A stretch of DNA of 11,307 nucleotides from Alphaproteobacteria bacterium (GTDB taxonomy: Bacteria > Pseudomonadota > Alphaproteobacteria > Sneathiellales > Sneathiellaceae): the NCBI GenBank assembly GCA_006226265.1, contig SBHH01000356.1, positions 1 to 11,307 on the forward strand. Direction: 5' to 3'. Under the pieces are notes generated by a model. It was not told the origin of the DNA. It made no database searches and saw only the letters and a program-made list of their open reading frames with translations. Every line of letters begins with the position of its first letter. The first letter of the stretch is position 1. Below are positions 8,838 to 11,307 of the stretch, one piece after another. Both the position numbers and the translations under genes were made by a program.

Positions 8838-10613
8838 ATGACGACCGATCAAATACTTCTCTTTTCGCTTTTTGGCGCGGTTTTTGCCATGCTGATCTGG
8901 GGCAAATTGCGTTATGATCTTGTGGCTTTTATGGCGCTGGTTATTGCTCTGGTGCTAGGCCTTGTCCCGACGGAGGAGGCTTTTTCCGGCTTCGGCCATC
9001 CGGCGACGATCATCGTCGCGCTGGTATTGGTTGTCTCTCGCGGGTTGGTTAATTCAGGGGCAGTGGATTTGATCACGCGGCGACTGACTGCACTCGACCT
9101 CAGATTGTCCAGCCATATCATCGCCATGAGCGGACTTGGCGCCGTCTTTTCAGCCTTTATGAACAATGTGGCGGCGCTTGCGCTTCTCATGCCGGTCGAT
9201 CTGCAGGCGGCCTCCAAGGCAAAGCGCAGTCCCCGTATCACGTTGATGCCGCTTGCTTTTGCGACTATTTTGGGGGGGCTGGTCACACTGATCGGAACGC
9301 CACCCAACATTATTATTGCTGCCTACCGAGGAGAGGCGCTCGGCGAGCCGTTCGGAATGTTCGACTTTACGCCGGTGGGGCTTTCCTGCCTTGTTGTCGG
9401 CATTATTTTCATTGCGCTGTTCGGCTGGCGGTTGATCCCGGGTGCGCGGGATGGCAAGGCACCCGCCGCTGATCTCATGGACGTGGAAGGATATGTTGCG
9501 GAACTTGTGGTATCGGAAGAAAGCCCGGCCGTCGGTCAGCTTGTTCGTGAACTTGATGAGTTGGCGGAGGACAATGATGTTGCGGTGGTTGGTCTTGTCC
9601 GCAATCATAAACGGCTCGCCGGGCAGGCGCGCAATGTTGAAATCCGCGAGGGAGATATTCTGGTAGTTGACGCAGGACCGAAGGCCATCGATCAGTTCCG
9701 GGGCGCGCTGAAACTTGAATTCGATGGGGAGAAGCGGGAGGAGAAGATGGCGTCCGGCGGCATGTCGCTCATGGAATTCGTTGTTCCGCGGCATGCGCGC
9801 ATTGAAGGCCGTTCCGCGATGTCCTTTCGCCTGCTGACCCGCTATGGGGTGACCCTCCTCGGGGTATCCCGGCAGGGTGCGAAGTTTCGGGATCGGGTGC
9901 GTCATCTCGACATACAGGCAGGTGACATTCTTCTTCTGCTTGGACCCAGCAACCGGGTTCAGGAAGTGACACAATGGCTTGGGGTCTTACCGCTCGCCGA
10001 ACGGGGGCTCAATGTCACCCAGTACCGCAAGGCGGGCCTTGCTGCCGGAATTTTTGCGGCGGCCATTACCGTCGCGAGTTTTGGCGGACTTTATCTTGCC
10101 GTGGCGCTCGCGATCGTAGTTGTCGCCTATGTCCTGTTTGACATCGTCTCGGGCGAGGAGCTCTATCAAAGTATTGAATGGCCGGTGATTGTGCTGTTAG
10201 GATCCATGATCCCGCTCGGGTCGGCGCTGGAGGCTTCCGGTGGAACCGATCTGATCGCAAAGGGGATCGTCAGCCTGACCGACGGTCTGCCGGTGATGGC
10301 CGTCCTTGGCGTCCTGATGATTGTGGTGATGACCCTCTCCGACGTTCTCAACAATACTGCGACGGCGGTGATCGGCGCGCCCATTGCGGTCGATATCGCA
10401 AAGCGCCTTGATGTGAACCCGGACCCGTTCCTGATGACGGTGGCGGTGGCGGCGTCCTGCGCTTTTCTCACTCCCATCGGGCACAAGAATAACACATTGA
10501 TTATGGGGCCCGGCGGCTATAAATTTGGAGACTACTGGCGCATGGGTCTGCCGCTGGAAATTCTGGTCATTCTGGTGGCCATTCCATCAATTCTATTTTT
10601 CTGGCCACTCTGA
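8838..10613 (+). CDS. SLC13-family transporter with two RCK_C (TrkA_C) domains
   Basis: A 591-residue inner-membrane permease of the divalent anion/Na+ symporter type. The first membrane half (about 1-200) includes two helices, FSAFMNNVAAL (104-114, the first SNT-like cation/substrate element) and LIGTPPNI (151-158). A large cytoplasmic insert carries two RCK_C domains, about 215-292 (VEGYVAELVVSEESPAVGQ to GDILVVDAG) and about 310-385 (EFVVPRHARIEGRSAMSFRL to GDILLLLGP). The second membrane half (about 398-591) holds the repeat SNT-like element SDVLNNTATAVI (501-512) and LTPIGHKNNTLIMGPGG (544-560). This layout is common in bacterial SLC13 proteins annotated as sulphate, citrate or dicarboxylate permeases; RCK_C domains usually bind regulatory ligands. 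The substrate cannot be decided. ATG is preceded by GGATGGGG. It follows the MscS gene by 39 bp in the same direction. Confidence 0.94.
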   Translation: MTTDQILLFSLFGAVFAMLIWGKLRYDLVAFMALVIALVLGLVPTEEAFSGFGHPATIIVALVLVVSRGLVNSGAVDLITRRLTALDLRLSSHIIAMSGLGAVFSAFMNNVAALALLMPVDLQAASKAKRSPRITLMPLAFATILGGLVTLIGTPPNIIIAAYRGEALGEPFGMFDFTPVGLSCLVVGIIFIALFGWRLIPGARDGKAPAADLMDVEGYVAELVVSEESPAVGQLVRELDELAEDNDVAVVGLVRNHKRLAGQARNVEIREGDILVVDAGPKAIDQFRGALKLEFDGEKREEKMASGGMSLMEFVVPRHARIEGRSAMSFRLLTRYGVTLLGVSRQGAKFRDRVRHLDIQAGDILLLLGPSNRVQEVTQWLGVLPLAERGLNVTQYRKAGLAAGIFAAAITVASFGGLYLAVALAIVVVAYVLFDIVSGEELYQSIEWPVIVLLGSMIPLGSALEASGGTDLIAKGIVSLTDGLPVMAVLGVLMIVVMTLSDVLNNTATAVIGAPIAVDIAKRLDVNPDPFLMTVAVAASCAFLTPIGHKNNTLIMGPGGYKFGDYWRMGLPLEILVILVAIPSILFFWPL

Positions 10614-10623
10614 TCAAAGATTT

Positions 10624-10636
10624 ACCCGTGATGGGT
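10624..10636 (+). promoter_or_regulatory. Small inverted repeat between the SLC13 and bdhA genes
   Basis: ACCC-GTGAT-GGGT forms a 4-bp stem 10 bases after the SLC13 stop and is followed by GTTT. It is too short to be a convincing terminator. It could be a regulator half-site pair upstream of bdhA or chance. Confidence 0.15.
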
Positions 10637-10646
10637 GTTTCAAGTT

Positions 10647-10652
10647 TATAAT
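10647..10652 (+). promoter_or_regulatory. Possible -10 element of a bdhA promoter
   Basis: A perfect TATAAT lies in the 62-bp gap before bdhA, 23 bases upstream of its ATG. No good -35 box is found at 16-18 bp spacing (TTTACC lies about 20 bp upstream). If used, the leader would be very short, about 15-20 nt. Read-through from the SLC13 gene is the alternative. Confidence 0.3.
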
Positions 10653-10675
10653 TTTCATGGAAAGGGCGTATTGAG

Positions 10676-11307
10676 ATGTTGAAGGGTAAAAGAGCCGTTG
10701 TGACGGGATCCACTTCCGGTATCGGGGAAGGCTATGCGCGCGCCCTTGCGCAACAAGGCTGTCAGGTCATGATCAACGGCTTCGGCAAGGCCGACGAAAT
10801 CGAAAAGCTGCGTGCGTCGCTGGAGGCGGAAAAAGGCAACCGCGCTCTCTATCACCCGGCCGACATGACCAAGCCCGATGAAATCGGCGATATGATTGCA
10901 ACTGCGGAAAAGGAATTTGGCGGGGTTGATATCCTGATCAACAACGCCGGTATACAGCATGTTGCGCCGATCGACGAATTTCCAATTGAAAAATGGAATG
11001 CGATTATTGCGATCAACCTAAGCTCCGTCTTTCACACCATGCATCATGCTATTCCAGTCATGAAGAAGGGCGGCTGGGGCCGGATCATCAATACGGCTTC
11101 CGCCCATGCGCTGGTGGCGTCCCCCAACAAGTCGGCCTATGTCGCGGCGAAACATGGCGTTGCGGGTCTCACCAAAACGGCCGCCCTTGAGGTGGCGCGC
11201 GACAACATAACCGTCAATGCCATTTGTCCGGGCTATGTCTGGACGCCGCTGGTCGAAAACCAGATTCCCGACACGATGGCGGCGCGCGGCATGACCCGCG
11301 AGCAGGT
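10676..11307 (+). CDS. bdhA: D-3-hydroxybutyrate dehydrogenase, partial (right edge)
   Basis: A cytoplasmic short-chain dehydrogenase that reversibly oxidises D-3-hydroxybutyrate to acetoacetate with NAD+, a step in polyhydroxybutyrate and ketone-body use. The first 210 residues are present; about 50 C-terminal residues lie beyond the window. The Rossmann motif TGSTSGIG is at 10-17 and NNAG at 89-92. The SDR tetrad is complete: Asn114, Ser142, Tyr155 and Lys159. Gln94, His144, Lys152 and Gln196 match the residues that define the substrate pocket in characterised Pseudomonas enzymes, even in numbering. [23 protein letters not shown] and WGRIIN are typical of bdhA rather than of acetoacetyl-CoA reductase. 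The ATG has AAGGG nine bases upstream. The gene follows the SLC13 transporter by 62 bp on the same strand; it may be co-transcribed or have its own promoter. Confidence 0.95.
   Translation, partial: MLKGKRAVVTGSTSGIGEGYARALAQQGCQVMINGFGKADEIEKLRASLEAEKGNRALYHPADMTKPDEIGDMIATAEKEFGGVDILINNAGIQHVAPIDEFPIEKWNAIIAINLSSVFHTMHHAIPVMKKGGWGRIINTASAHALVASPNKSAYVAAKHGVAGLTKTAALEVARDNITVNAICPGYVWTPLVENQIPDTMAARGMTREQ

Noticed and set aside
9150..9974. A 274-codon minus-strand frame opposite the SLC13-type gene
   Set aside because: Antisense to a well-supported transporter, rich in R, H and N, with no domain signature.

Overview
The window looks like chromosomal DNA from a free-living alphaproteobacterium. 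The inference rests on the moderately high GC of the genes, the tightly overlapping operons, and the style of the proteins (dipeptide-type ABC transporter, DctP-type binding protein, 3-hydroxybutyrate dehydrogenase). No rRNA, tRNA, CRISPR array, integrase, transposase or plasmid function is visible. The genus cannot be fixed from the sequence alone.

Layout. (1) Bases 1-2955, plus strand: the 3' part of a peptide/nickel-family ABC importer operon. It contains the last codons of a DppB-like permease, a complete DppC-like permease, and the DppD-like and DppF-like ATPases. Gene junctions are a 1-bp gap, a 1-bp overlap and a 4-bp overlap. (2) Bases 2959-5561, minus strand: an orphan TRAP-type (DctP family) periplasmic binding protein followed by glucose-6-phosphate isomerase (pgi). 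The two overlap by an ATGA and form a candidate two-gene operon that converges on the ABC operon with only 3 bp between stop codons. (3) Bases 5562-6071: a region of reduced GC with no convincing intact gene. On the minus strand it carries a PDZ-like reading frame interrupted by two in-frame stops, probably a decayed gene. (4) Bases 6072-7379, minus strand: a 12-TM MFS transporter. (5) Bases 7503-10613, plus strand and divergent from the MFS gene: an MscS-family mechanosensitive channel, then an SLC13-type transporter with two RCK_C (TrkA_C) domains. (6) From 10676 to the right edge: the first 210 residues of D-3-hydroxybutyrate dehydrogenase (bdhA), with a complete set of catalytic and substrate-binding residues.

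How they work together. The window is mostly solute uptake: peptides (ABC), an unknown solute or ligand (TRAP-type binding protein), an organic solute (MFS), and an anion or carboxylate (SLC13/RCK). It also holds two central-metabolism enzymes (Pgi, Bdh) and an osmotic safety valve (MscS).

I do not see a clearly new multi-gene system. The most unusual points are the TRAP-like binding protein coupled to pgi without its membrane partners, the loss in that protein of the arginine that usually binds carboxylate ligands, and the broken PDZ-like gene in the low-GC gap.
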